A stretch of DNA of 64,000 bases from 38-11 sp927435965 (lineage in GTDB: Bacteria > Bacillota > Clostridia > Tissierellales > Dethiosulfatibacteraceae). The notes below the pieces were generated by a model. That model worked only from the letters and a program-made list of their open reading frames with translations, was not told the DNA's origin and made no database searches. Both the position numbers and the translations under genes were made by a program. This document shows positions 35,351 to 43,955 of this stretch, piece by piece; position 1 is the stretch's first letter, and every line of letters begins with the position of its first letter. The stretch is from NCBI GenBank assembly GCA_927435965.1, contig CAKMKB010000144.1:1-64000 (forward strand), given 5' to 3'.

Positions 35351-35860
35351 ATGTTTAAATATGAAACACCGGAATATGAAGTCATTGCAACAGAGGATCC
35401 TTTTGAGTTGCGTCAATATGAAAGTTTTTATATTGTCGAGTATGATAATGTAAATGATCCTGAAATAAATAATGGATTTGGCACGCTCTTTCGTTATATA
35501 AGCAGCGACAATACCGAAAAAAAGAAAATCAATATGACAGTTCCAGTTATTGAAGAAATGACTAGCAATGGACTGAAAATGGCCTTTGTAGTTCCAAAAG
35601 AGCATTGGGATGATACTCCAAAACCAAACAATCCAAATTTAAGTGTGAAGGAATTTGGTCATGGTCAGTTTGCTGTGATTAGGTATAGTGGTTTTTCAAA
35701 TACTAGCAAAGAAAAAATAAAACTTGAGATGCTGGAATCCTGGATTGAAAAGAATGGCTACAAAAAATATTCGAATGCTATGCTGGCGTTTTATAATGCG
35801 CCATTCACCCCACCTATGTTCAGAAGAAATGAAATAATGATACGTGTGGAAGCTAATTGA
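35351..35860 (+). CDS. SOUL-family heme-binding-like protein
   Basis: A 169-residue SOUL/HBP-type protein. Family landmarks are ETPEYEVIATEDPFELRQYE, split over the first strands, then INMTVPVIEEM (the M-x-x-P-V region) and NAPFTPPMFRRNEI near the C-terminus. It has no signal peptide, so it is probably cytoplasmic. Eukaryotic relatives bind heme; bacterial ones are mostly untested. ATG 35351 follows TAGGGGTG. A bidirectional terminator separates it from the convergent DUF937 gene. Confidence 0.88.
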   Translation: MFKYETPEYEVIATEDPFELRQYESFYIVEYDNVNDPEINNGFGTLFRYISSDNTEKKKINMTVPVIEEMTSNGLKMAFVVPKEHWDDTPKPNNPNLSVKEFGHGQFAVIRYSGFSNTSKEKIKLEMLESWIEKNGYKKYSNAMLAFYNAPFTPPMFRRNEIMIRVEAN

Positions 35861-35876
35861 CCTATTCAAGCAATAA

Positions 35877-35918
35877 AAAACCATAATAGATTTTCTAATT
35901 CAAATCTATTATGGTTTT
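35877..35918. terminator. bidirectional terminator
   Basis: A perfect 17-bp stem (35877-35893 with 35902-35918), an 8-base loop, AAAA on the left flank and TTTT on the right. It serves both the SOUL gene and the convergent DUF937 gene. Confidence 0.93.
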
Positions 35919-35926
35919 ATTGTGTT

Positions 35927-36502
35927 TTATTTTTTTTTGAAAAATCCACCTAGCATTTTGCCTACATCATCCACTATGCTGCCATCTTTATCAGCGTCCA
36001 GAAATTGTTCAGCAAGATCCATCATACCGCCTTTACCACTTTTTTTCAGTGCACCATTCATCATTGATGACAAGCTGTTCACATCTATGTTTTGTTGTTT
36101 TTGTTGATTTCCCAACACACCGATCAGAAGCGGAGCAAGTTGCTGCAACATGGAGGAGACTTGATTTGTCTCCAATCCGGTTTGTTGTGCCAGATTGTTC
36201 TGAACGGTTTGATTTTTGTTAGAAAAGATGTGATTCAGCATTTTTGCACCGTCATTTTTATCAACATTATTTAAGAACTTATCAAGGTCTTCAACATCAT
36301 CATCTTCATGCTGCTTCAAAGCCTTCATTAAAGACTCAGCACCACCACTTGCTTTTGCGTTTCTATCCATGGCCTTCATAATCGTAGGAAGACCAAGTCC
36401 AATTAGTTTTTCAACCTTGTCTGCTTCTATACCAGCTGATTTACCTAATTTATTGACAGTATCCTTGTTATTTAGCATTTCCATTAAATCATTAATATTC
36501 AT
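35927..36502 (-). CDS. DUF937 family protein
   Basis: A 191-residue soluble, Ala/Lys/Gln-rich, all-helical protein of the DUF937 type (YidB-like). The pattern includes LIGLGLPTIMKAMDRNAK, MLNHIFSNK and MLQQLAPLLIGVLG. The start is ATG 36502 behind GGAGGTAATC; the upstream ATG at 36514 is part of that ribosome site. The C-terminus ends in DADKDGSIVDDVGKMLGG with a possible metal loop DADKDGS. Function unknown. Confidence 0.85.
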   Translation of the reverse strand: MNINDLMEMLNNKDTVNKLGKSAGIEADKVEKLIGLGLPTIMKAMDRNAKASGGAESLMKALKQHEDDDVEDLDKFLNNVDKNDGAKMLNHIFSNKNQTVQNNLAQQTGLETNQVSSMLQQLAPLLIGVLGNQQKQQNIDVNSLSSMMNGALKKSGKGGMMDLAEQFLDADKDGSIVDDVGKMLGGFFKKK

Positions 36503-36591
36503 GATTACCTCCATAGTGAATCGGATTTTACTACAGTATCATTATCTCACAGAAAAACTTATTAATCAATTCAATCAATTTTTGTATTTAG

Positions 36592-39183
36592 TCATTTTCG
36601 CACCTTAAAAAGCTTACTAATCTCACCAAACAGTAGAGGGATCAAAGAAAAGCCAAATGCTATCATCAAATGATTAATTGATAAAGAGTGAATTGCAAAG
36701 ATGCTCCTAAAAGCTGGTGTCATCAGAATAATAAATGTCAACACATAAGAACCTGCAACGGCTATGTTTAGATATCTGTTGCCAAACAATCCGATTTTAA
36801 ACAATGACTTGGTTTCTGATCTGCCTGAAAAAGCACGTAGTAGCTCTCCACTAATCAAGGTAAGAAAAGCGAAAGTATTGGCGTAATCAGGATTGATACT
36901 AAAGCCAAATCTGAATGACAGCAGAGTTGCCAATGCTAATCCAGTTGCTTGAAAAAGAACACTCAGGGTCATCTTTTTGTCAACAATGGGAGCATCAGGA
37001 TTACGAGGTTTTTGCTTCATCACATCATCTTCTTGCGGCTCCATACCGAGTGCAAAAGCTGGAAATGAATCAGTAATCAAATTGACCCACAAGAGTTGTA
37101 TAGGTCTCAAAGGAGATCCCCATCCAAGAAGCATGGCAATGAAAATTAAAGCGATTTCTCCGATGTTGCATGAAATCAGAAAACTGACAAATTTACGGAT
37201 GTTGCTGAATATGACTCTGCCTTCCTCAACAGCAACTACAATCGAAACAAAGTTATCGTCTGTCAGAATCATATCAGCTGCTTCCTTGGCTACATCTGTT
37301 CCGGTTATACCCATAGCAATACCTATATCCGCCTTTTTCAAAGAAGGCGCATCGTTAACACCGTCTCCTGTCATGGCTACTATGTGACCGGATTGCTTCA
37401 AAGCGGACACAATTCTGACTTTGTTGTCGGGGGATACTCTGCTGAAGGCATTTGTATAAGCTAATTTTTCCAGGAATGTAGCATCATCCATCTGATCAAT
37501 TTCACGACCTGTTATGGCGGTATCCGAACCTTCTAGAAGGCCAATTTCCCTACCTATTGCAGATGCTGTAACAGCGTGGTCGCCTGTAATCATAATTGTT
37601 CTGATGCCTGCAGTATGACATTTTTCGATAGCATGAAATACCTCAGGTCGTGAAGGGTCTATCATACCCGACATCCCACAAAAAATCATATTTTCCTCTT
37701 CGCCTAGAGAGATATCCTCTGAAATCACTTCTTTGTAAGCATAACAAAGCACTCTAAGGGCATTGGATGCCCATTTCAAATAAATGGTATTGATTTGATC
37801 TCTATAACTGTCAATATCCAGAATATCATCCATAATCTGTACTCTGTCGCATATCTCTAAAATTGAATCTGGGGACCCTTTCGTAAACATCACATGTTGT
37901 CCTTCTAGGTTATGCAAAGTAGACATCATTTTCCTGTCCGAGTCAAAGGGAATTTCGCCTAATCTCGGGTATCTATTACGTATATCAGCCTGATTGTATT
38001 CTGATTTAGCAGCCATTACAATCAAAGCCCCCTCGGTAGGATCTCCTATTATGCCCACTTGCTCAGAGTCTATTGCAGCATCGTTGTTTAGTATAGCAGC
38101 CTTCATCATATAATCCAGGCTAATCGATGGAGTGATGTCTTTAATCAATCCCTCAAGACCATAACCCGTTCCGGTTACTTCATACTCTTTCATATCAACC
38201 ATTACATTTGTAACGGTCATCTTATTCTGTGTAAGAGTCCCAGTTTTATCAGAACAAATGACAGTGGTGCTGCCAAGAGTCTCAACTGAGGAGAGGTTTT
38301 TAGCCAACACATTGCGTTTAACCATCCTCTTCATACCCAATGCCAGTATGACAGTCACAATAGCAGGTAAACCTTCTGGCACTGCTGCAACTGCAAGGCT
38401 TACAGAAATCATGAAAATCTCCATCAGAGGCATGTTTCTCAACAACCCGAGTATAAAAATTAGAATGCATACAACAATACATGTTATACCTAGTTTATTT
38501 CCAAGAGAGTTCAATTTTTGCTGTAAAGGTGTTTCTTCATCCTTTTCTTCTAAAACACCAGCAATCTTACCGATTTCTGTGTTCATTCCTGTGTCTGTGA
38601 TTATACCTTGAGATCTACCATAGGTTACAGTAGTCCCCATATAAGCCATATTAATCCTTTCCGCTAGGGGAGCACCATCCTCAACTACTGCATTACTATC
38701 TTTTTCCACCGGAACCGATTCACCTGTCAGAGAGGACTCTTCGATTTTCAAATTTATGGAATTGAGTAGCTTTAAGTCAGCAGGAACAAGACTGCCAGCA
38801 TCTAGCTGCACAGTATCTCCTGGCACAAGACCCTCTGATGGGATTTCTTTTATCACACCATCTCGGATAACTTTAGCGTATGGAGTAGTCATGTTTTTTA
38901 GTGCTTGCACCGCATCACCGGCACTTTTTTCCTGCTTTGCACCAACTAAAGCGTTTAAAAAAACAATTATCATAATTGCTATGGATTCTGTAAATTCACC
39001 TACAAAAGCTGAAATGATAGCGGCTGTAATTAAAATCAATATTAGGATACTTTTAAACTGATTGAAAAAAAGCCCCCAAAAAGTTATCCTTTTGGCCTCT
39101 CTTAATCGGTTTTCTCCGTATTCTTCTAATAGTTTATTTGCTTGCTCGGTAGTAAGTCCTTGTTTTAAAGGGTCCTTTTGCAA
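36592..39183 (-). CDS. P-type calcium-transporting ATPase (PMCA/SERCA type)
   Basis: An 863-residue P2-type ATPase. Motifs visible are PEGLPA in TM4, the phosphorylation site CSDKTGTLTQNK, KGSPDSI nucleotide-binding region, TGDHAVTA and GDGVNDAPSLKKADIGIAMG. The C-terminal TM region contains the calcium-site residues near NLITDSFPAFALG. An upstream ATG at 39252 lies over a TATAAT-like element. The TTG at 39183, eight bases after TTGGAGG, starts in the normal family position (cation-ATPase N domain, LTTEQANKLLEEYGENRL region), so it is preferred. It exports cytosolic calcium. Confidence 0.92.
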   Translation of the reverse strand: MQKDPLKQGLTTEQANKLLEEYGENRLREAKRITFWGLFFNQFKSILILILITAAIISAFVGEFTESIAIMIIVFLNALVGAKQEKSAGDAVQALKNMTTPYAKVIRDGVIKEIPSEGLVPGDTVQLDAGSLVPADLKLLNSINLKIEESSLTGESVPVEKDSNAVVEDGAPLAERINMAYMGTTVTYGRSQGIITDTGMNTEIGKIAGVLEEKDEETPLQQKLNSLGNKLGITCIVVCILIFILGLLRNMPLMEIFMISVSLAVAAVPEGLPAIVTVILALGMKRMVKRNVLAKNLSSVETLGSTTVICSDKTGTLTQNKMTVTNVMVDMKEYEVTGTGYGLEGLIKDITPSISLDYMMKAAILNNDAAIDSEQVGIIGDPTEGALIVMAAKSEYNQADIRNRYPRLGEIPFDSDRKMMSTLHNLEGQHVMFTKGSPDSILEICDRVQIMDDILDIDSYRDQINTIYLKWASNALRVLCYAYKEVISEDISLGEEENMIFCGMSGMIDPSRPEVFHAIEKCHTAGIRTIMITGDHAVTASAIGREIGLLEGSDTAITGREIDQMDDATFLEKLAYTNAFSRVSPDNKVRIVSALKQSGHIVAMTGDGVNDAPSLKKADIGIAMGITGTDVAKEAADMILTDDNFVSIVVAVEEGRVIFSNIRKFVSFLISCNIGEIALIFIAMLLGWGSPLRPIQLLWVNLITDSFPAFALGMEPQEDDVMKQKPRNPDAPIVDKKMTLSVLFQATGLALATLLSFRFGFSINPDYANTFAFLTLISGELLRAFSGRSETKSLFKIGLFGNRYLNIAVAGSYVLTFIILMTPAFRSIFAIHSLSINHLMIAFGFSLIPLLFGEISKLFKVRK

Positions 39184-39256
39184 AATGTTGGCCTCCAATT
39201 TATAAATAATTTGATAATTATTATATATATTAATACTATCATTATAACACAAATAA

Positions 39257-39290
39257 TAAAAAAGTCTCCTTGATTAAAGGAGATTTTTTA
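39257..39290. terminator. terminator between the YfhO fusion and calcium ATPase genes
   Basis: TCTCCTT (39265-39271) pairs with AAGGAGA (39277-39283), with A-runs on the left and T-runs on the right. It can act in both directions, but here it ends the minus-strand GtrA-YfhO transcript. Confidence 0.8.
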
Positions 39291-39310
39291 GAGTTATATA
39301 GTATAGCGCT

Positions 39311-42214
39311 TTATGTTATTACTATTTTCCTTTTTTTCCTATCTATCAGTATTATTGAAATGAAAATGACAAGGGATGCTATAGTGATAATCATTCCAGA
39401 GACAAAACCTTCGGGCTCATAGTATAACTCGACATAATGTTGACCTTCAGGTATTGGAATAGATATAAAGGCATCCTTAAAAGATCGAACTGTAACTTTA
39501 TCACCGTTGACATAGGCTTTCCAACCATTATCAAAGGGAATGGAAGTGTACATAATGCCATCAATATCTGAATCTATCGTACCTCGGATAAACGTATCAC
39601 CATATTCCTCAACTTCAAATGAATTCTCTGATAGATGATTGTAGATATCTATAAACACATCCTCATTGAAGCTATATGCTGTCAGAAACAGCGATGTAAT
39701 ATCTTCGGATTCAGCTGAAACAGTAATGTCTGAGTCGGGGATTCCTTTTCCGATATTGAGAATATGCTTGTGTCTCAGATTGGTAAATGTCATCGGCGGG
39801 TTGTCATCCATATCGTATGTTGGTGATTTATTGATACTTACATTTTTTAAAGTTGCTGAATTTGATATATACACATAAATATTTCTGTTATCCTCAATCT
39901 TCAGAGTTACTGATTTTCCTGAATTTTTGGTTTCTACTGATTCGAACAAGCTTTTATTGATAAGTGTTTCTGAAAAACTGTTTTGAACTCTGAATGGATT
40001 GGAACTATCTGTCCTCCAGCTCTTTTCGAATTCATATTCCAGCATAAAACCAAGCGGTAATGTATAAATGTTTTCATAAAGGTAAATACCATCCACGGTC
40101 TCAACCAATCGGGTTAGATTACTGGAATCAGTTATTTGATTATGGAGCATATATTTAACGTTTAATATTGATGCGGTTAATGGTGTATAGCCATCAAAGG
40201 AGTAGCTGTTCATAGAGCTTCTGAAACCGAGACTATTTAGATGATTGTTTAAGCCTGCAAAGGCAGTGGATGAAAATGTCGAAAAGCCTTTATAATGATG
40301 CCAAGCTGAATCGTTATTGGTTCTTCTGATCTCTTTTTCAACTCTGTAAAAGCCAGTATCTTGCACACTGATGGTATCCAAAACCTCACTGATTGCCTGA
40401 TTGTCAGAAACGTAGACAGTCCTGCTTGCAACACCCAAACCTGTCGCAGCTGTATTGATGCCGGACTCTGACATAACAACCAACAAGAGAAGAAATACCA
40501 TCAATTTTGGTCTAAATGATTCTTTCCTATAATACACTATCAGCAATAGGTAAAAAGTCAAGTAGGTCATATTGAGATATACGATGCCAAAATGATAATC
40601 ATCACCAGCGATGAACTGTTCAATCATCAAAAAGAAAACGATAGCACCTGTAAAAACACTAAATATTTGGCCCTTCGACAATTGTTTTAGTCCGAGAAAT
40701 CCCTCAAAAGACATGGTTAAAACCATAAAAATAAAAATGAAGGATTGTCTAGCGGGGAGGCTGTTGGGGAAATGCAAACCATGCCAAATAAAATTGAAAA
40801 CATTCATATTGAATCCAACCAGTAAAATCACTAAAAGTATTGTTTTCCCTGTCTTTTCCTTGAAATCGGCTTTTGGATTCATCCAATAGAATGGCAACAT
40901 TAAGAATACAGCCACTGTGCTATAAATGTTAGGATAGCGACCGGATAGTACAGCAGGTTCGACTATCATCAATCCTCTGCTCAGCATATCAAAAATCGAG
41001 AAATAGCTAGTAAAGGTTTTTGGAAAATTAAAGCTACTTGATGCGCTTGCCTGAATGGCATAATACTCGGGAAACAATAAAATAGCAGCGAATCCACCAG
41101 CTAAAAGTGAAAATATTGCAAACCTTCTGAATCTGTCAATATAATATCTCAGGTTCTTGGTTTGATTGTCAGCAACTATCAGCATCAGAAAATAGAAAAT
41201 ACAGAAAAAGCATATCATGATTGATATGTAGTAATTAGAAAGAATCGACAAGCCCAGAGTAATTGTGTAGAGTTTATAATCGCCATTTTTCACCAATCTT
41301 TCAAGGCCTAAAAGGATTAGCGGGAGCAACAATAGGCAGTCGAGCCACATGATATTCCAACTGAAGGCTGAGAAATATGATGACAAAGCATAGAACAAAG
41401 AAAATGCTACTATGGCGATGTGTTTTGTGTTGAATCGTTGACTTAAATAATAAGCTACAGTCAATCCTGACAAACCGGTTTTAACAATAATCAAGATACT
41501 CATTGTTTCAACAATATTACCCTCTGGACTGAGAAAAAGAAGCCAGTTAACAGGGCTGCTCAGGTAGTAAGCGTATAAGCCAATGAAATTTACGCCCATT
41601 CCGGTGTGCCATGAATAATAGAAGCTGCTCATGTTCATAATTTTATTATACATTTCCATATAAAAGGGAGCATATTGATGATACATATCACTGGTCAGGT
41701 AGCAATTATCACCAAAAGGATATATCCCTCTGAATATATATATGATGATTAGAATTAACACTGGTATTAAGAATGAAAGAAGGAAGATAGGTGACTTTTC
41801 TTTTCTTTTTTCCTTTTTAAAAACGAAATATTTGCTTGCAATATAGTTAAGAATCACCACAAAGAAATTAACCAACAGCTTGGCTAAAAAATCATCTACT
41901 GAAAAGATCTCAACCGCAGCGATCATAAAGGACAAGTCGAAAATACCGGATAGAACACGGCTCAAAACAAAGGCTGGAAATTCACTCCTGATTATTTTAA
42001 AATCAAAGCTATTACTGTTGAAAACATAGATTTTATTGGTGAAATATGCAAAGGTTACCGCTAAAACCCAAGCGATAACAGTCGCTGTTCGATAATCTAA
42101 CCCGATAAGTGTGCATATCTTATAAGAAACAAGGTTGACTAGTGTTGTCAGTACACCGAATATGAGATAATTGATAGTTTCCTTATTGTATATCTTTTCT
42201 TTCAGTCTGTTCAT
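39311..42214 (-). CDS. GtrA-YfhO fusion membrane protein
   Basis: A 967-residue fusion. Residues 1-140 are a GtrA-type four-TM domain (NYLIFGVLTTLVNLVSY and YFTNKIYVF), thought to flip or organise undecaprenyl-phosphate-sugar. The rest is a YfhO-like protein: about twelve TM helices with the external motif GDNCYLTSDMYHQYAPFY near residue 190, then a large extracellular C-terminal domain and a last TM. In Bacillus the separate proteins CsbB (GT2), GtcA (GtrA type) and YfhO together decorate lipoteichoic acid. Here two of the three are one polypeptide, and the GT2 gene overlaps its start by 32 bases. Confidence 0.87.
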   Translation of the reverse strand: MNRLKEKIYNKETINYLIFGVLTTLVNLVSYKICTLIGLDYRTATVIAWVLAVTFAYFTNKIYVFNSNSFDFKIIRSEFPAFVLSRVLSGIFDLSFMIAAVEIFSVDDFLAKLLVNFFVVILNYIASKYFVFKKEKRKEKSPIFLLSFLIPVLILIIIYIFRGIYPFGDNCYLTSDMYHQYAPFYMEMYNKIMNMSSFYYSWHTGMGVNFIGLYAYYLSSPVNWLLFLSPEGNIVETMSILIIVKTGLSGLTVAYYLSQRFNTKHIAIVAFSLFYALSSYFSAFSWNIMWLDCLLLLPLILLGLERLVKNGDYKLYTITLGLSILSNYYISIMICFFCIFYFLMLIVADNQTKNLRYYIDRFRRFAIFSLLAGGFAAILLFPEYYAIQASASSSFNFPKTFTSYFSIFDMLSRGLMIVEPAVLSGRYPNIYSTVAVFLMLPFYWMNPKADFKEKTGKTILLVILLVGFNMNVFNFIWHGLHFPNSLPARQSFIFIFMVLTMSFEGFLGLKQLSKGQIFSVFTGAIVFFLMIEQFIAGDDYHFGIVYLNMTYLTFYLLLIVYYRKESFRPKLMVFLLLLVVMSESGINTAATGLGVASRTVYVSDNQAISEVLDTISVQDTGFYRVEKEIRRTNNDSAWHHYKGFSTFSSTAFAGLNNHLNSLGFRSSMNSYSFDGYTPLTASILNVKYMLHNQITDSSNLTRLVETVDGIYLYENIYTLPLGFMLEYEFEKSWRTDSSNPFRVQNSFSETLINKSLFESVETKNSGKSVTLKIEDNRNIYVYISNSATLKNVSINKSPTYDMDDNPPMTFTNLRHKHILNIGKGIPDSDITVSAESEDITSLFLTAYSFNEDVFIDIYNHLSENSFEVEEYGDTFIRGTIDSDIDGIMYTSIPFDNGWKAYVNGDKVTVRSFKDAFISIPIPEGQHYVELYYEPEGFVSGMIITIASLVIFISIILIDRKKRKIVIT

Positions 42215-43175
42215 TCTCTGTACCTCTATAGTTTTGTGAATTCAAGTTTGTTTGTTTCAAGATATAGATGGGTCTGTTTTTTGATTCCATAAAGATATGA
42301 CCTATGTATTCTCCCAGAATGCCTATAGAGATTACAACAATTCCACCCAGAAAAAGAACAGCGGATAAGGTTGTAACATATCCAGGGACATCTATACCTG
42401 TGATAAAGGTCTTGACCAATGTAATGATGATATAAACAAAGGCAAACATGGAAATTAAAAACCCCATACCTGTTACAAGTTGCAGAGGAGCAGTTGAAAA
42501 AGCTGTTATACCATGGATTGCGTATTTGACAAGGCTATTAAAGCTCCATTTTGTGACACCAACTGATCGCTCGATATTTTCATATGGCAACCATTTGGTA
42601 TCAAAACCAATCCAGGAAAAAATCCCCTTGGAGAATCGTTGGACTTCGCATAATTCTAGTACTGCATCAACTACTTGCCTAGTCATAATTCTGAAATCAA
42701 CTGCACCACTTACTAATTCCACATCTGAAAGTTTATTGTTTAGCTTATAAAAAAGCCTGGAAAAGACACTGCGTACTTTAGACTCACCTGTTCTACTAAT
42801 TCGTCTTGCGGCGCAAGAGTCATAGCCGTTTTCCAACTCTTTTAGCATGTCCGGAATCATGGATGGAGGATGCTGAAGGTCCGCATCTATTATAGCGACC
42901 AGATCACCAGAGGAAAACTTCAAGCCTGCATACATAGCGGATTCTTTGCCAAAATTTCTTGAAAAAGACAAATATTTCACATTATCAGAGTTGTTAGCTA
43001 AGGTTTTCATTATATCAAGTGTTCGATCCTTGCTGCCGTCATCTACAAAAATATAACGGAAGTCATATCCAACGATTGTTTCAAGTACTTTCTGCGTCTC
43101 ATTATGGAAGAGCTCAAGTACGTCCTCTTCATTATAACAGGGTACAATAATATCCACTTTTTTTATATCTAACAT
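42183..43175 (-). CDS. GT2 polyprenyl-phosphate glycosyltransferase (CsbB/GtrB-like)
   Basis: A 330-residue GT2 enzyme. The nucleotide-sugar part includes IIVPCYNEED at the start, VDDGSKDRT and IDADLQHPP (DxD-like), and the C-terminal region has two TM helices (about 233-255 and 268-290). It should move a sugar from a nucleotide donor to undecaprenyl phosphate on the cytoplasmic side. ATG 43175 has a weak ribosome site (GGGGA). It overlaps the following GtrA-YfhO gene, indicating coupling and a shared pathway of surface polymer glycosylation. Confidence 0.9.
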   Translation of the reverse strand: MLDIKKVDIIVPCYNEEDVLELFHNETQKVLETIVGYDFRYIFVDDGSKDRTLDIMKTLANNSDNVKYLSFSRNFGKESAMYAGLKFSSGDLVAIIDADLQHPPSMIPDMLKELENGYDSCAARRISRTGESKVRSVFSRLFYKLNNKLSDVELVSGAVDFRIMTRQVVDAVLELCEVQRFSKGIFSWIGFDTKWLPYENIERSVGVTKWSFNSLVKYAIHGITAFSTAPLQLVTGMGFLISMFAFVYIIITLVKTFITGIDVPGYVTTLSAVLFLGGIVVISIGILGEYIGHIFMESKNRPIYILKQTNLNSQNYRGTENEQTERKDIQ

Positions 43176-43312
43176 GATTTGAATCCCCAGTCTTTAAGAT
43201 ATTTTAAATTAAATAACGAACACTACTTATTGTACTATACATTAAAAGAAAAGTGAAGAATGTCTATTTCATAATGAACAATTCGAGAGGATAAAAGAAA
43301 AAATATTATTAC

Positions 43313-43359
43313 TTGACAAATTTATCGATATAATATAACATACGTTATATAACGTATGT
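43313..43359 (+). promoter_or_regulatory. promoter and perfect operator palindrome of the TetR operon
   Basis: TTGACA at 43313-43318, with AT-rich -10 candidates at 43329-43341. From 43338 to 43359 there is a perfect 22-bp palindrome with half-site ACATACGTTAT, overlapping the -10 region and start site. This is the classic position for a TetR dimer, so autorepression with co-control of the oxidoreductase is likely. Confidence 0.9.
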
Positions 43360-43376
43360 AATTCAAGGAGGATAGT

Positions 43377-43955
43377 ATGACACCAAAAACAAAATTCAGC
43401 AAGGAAGAAATTATACAAGCAGCATTCTTGATTGCCAAATCAGAAGGCTTTTCAGGAATAACAGCCAGAAGTGTTGCTAAAAGACTGGGTTGCTCAGTCG
43501 CACCTATATATGTCAATTTTACAAATATAGATGAGTTGGTAGTATCAGTAGTTAAACGTGTTTTTGACATATCCCAAGAGCTGATAGGCAAACAATCTGG
43601 GAACGATGTGATGGAAAGCATAGGAAAAGCCAGTATTGAATTCGCAAAATCATACCCGATTTTTTTTCGGGAACTGATTATGACGCCCAATCCATACATG
43701 GATTCTTATGATGCTGTTGAAGAATCAATTCTAAATGCTATGGCAGAAGATAAAGACATGAAAAATTGGACTTATATTGAGAGAAGAAAGTTGCTATTGA
43801 AGTTGAGAATATTTCAAACAGGTCTTTCAGTTATGATTGCAAATGGAAATATGCCGTCTTGGATTGAAGAGGAAAAATTTGAAGAATTATTGATGGAAAC
43901 AGGAGAAGAATTGTTTCAAATACAAAAATCAAAAAGGAGTGTAACAAATGACTAA
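43377..43955 (+). CDS. TetR/AcrR-family repressor
   Basis: A 192-residue TetR-type regulator. The N-terminal helix-turn-helix (about residues 8-55) shows FSKEEIIQAAFLIAKSEGF, split at the first helix, and then ITARSVAKRLGCSVAPIYVNF. The C-terminal ligand-binding region has no recognised ligand motif. ATG 43377 follows AAGGAGG. Its stop overlaps the oxidoreductase start by 8 bases. The 22-bp palindrome just upstream is its probable operator. The inducer is unknown and may be the oxidoreductase substrate or product. Confidence 0.92.
   Translation: MTPKTKFSKEEIIQAAFLIAKSEGFSGITARSVAKRLGCSVAPIYVNFTNIDELVVSVVKRVFDISQELIGKQSGNDVMESIGKASIEFAKSYPIFFRELIMTPNPYMDSYDAVEESILNAMAEDKDMKNWTYIERRKLLLKLRIFQTGLSVMIANGNMPSWIEEEKFEELLMETGEELFQIQKSKRSVTND

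Noticed and set aside
36977..37387. 136-codon plus-strand ORF within the calcium ATPase gene
   Set aside because: It is opposite a strongly conserved P-type ATPase coding region and has no ribosome site, so it is a shadow ORF.
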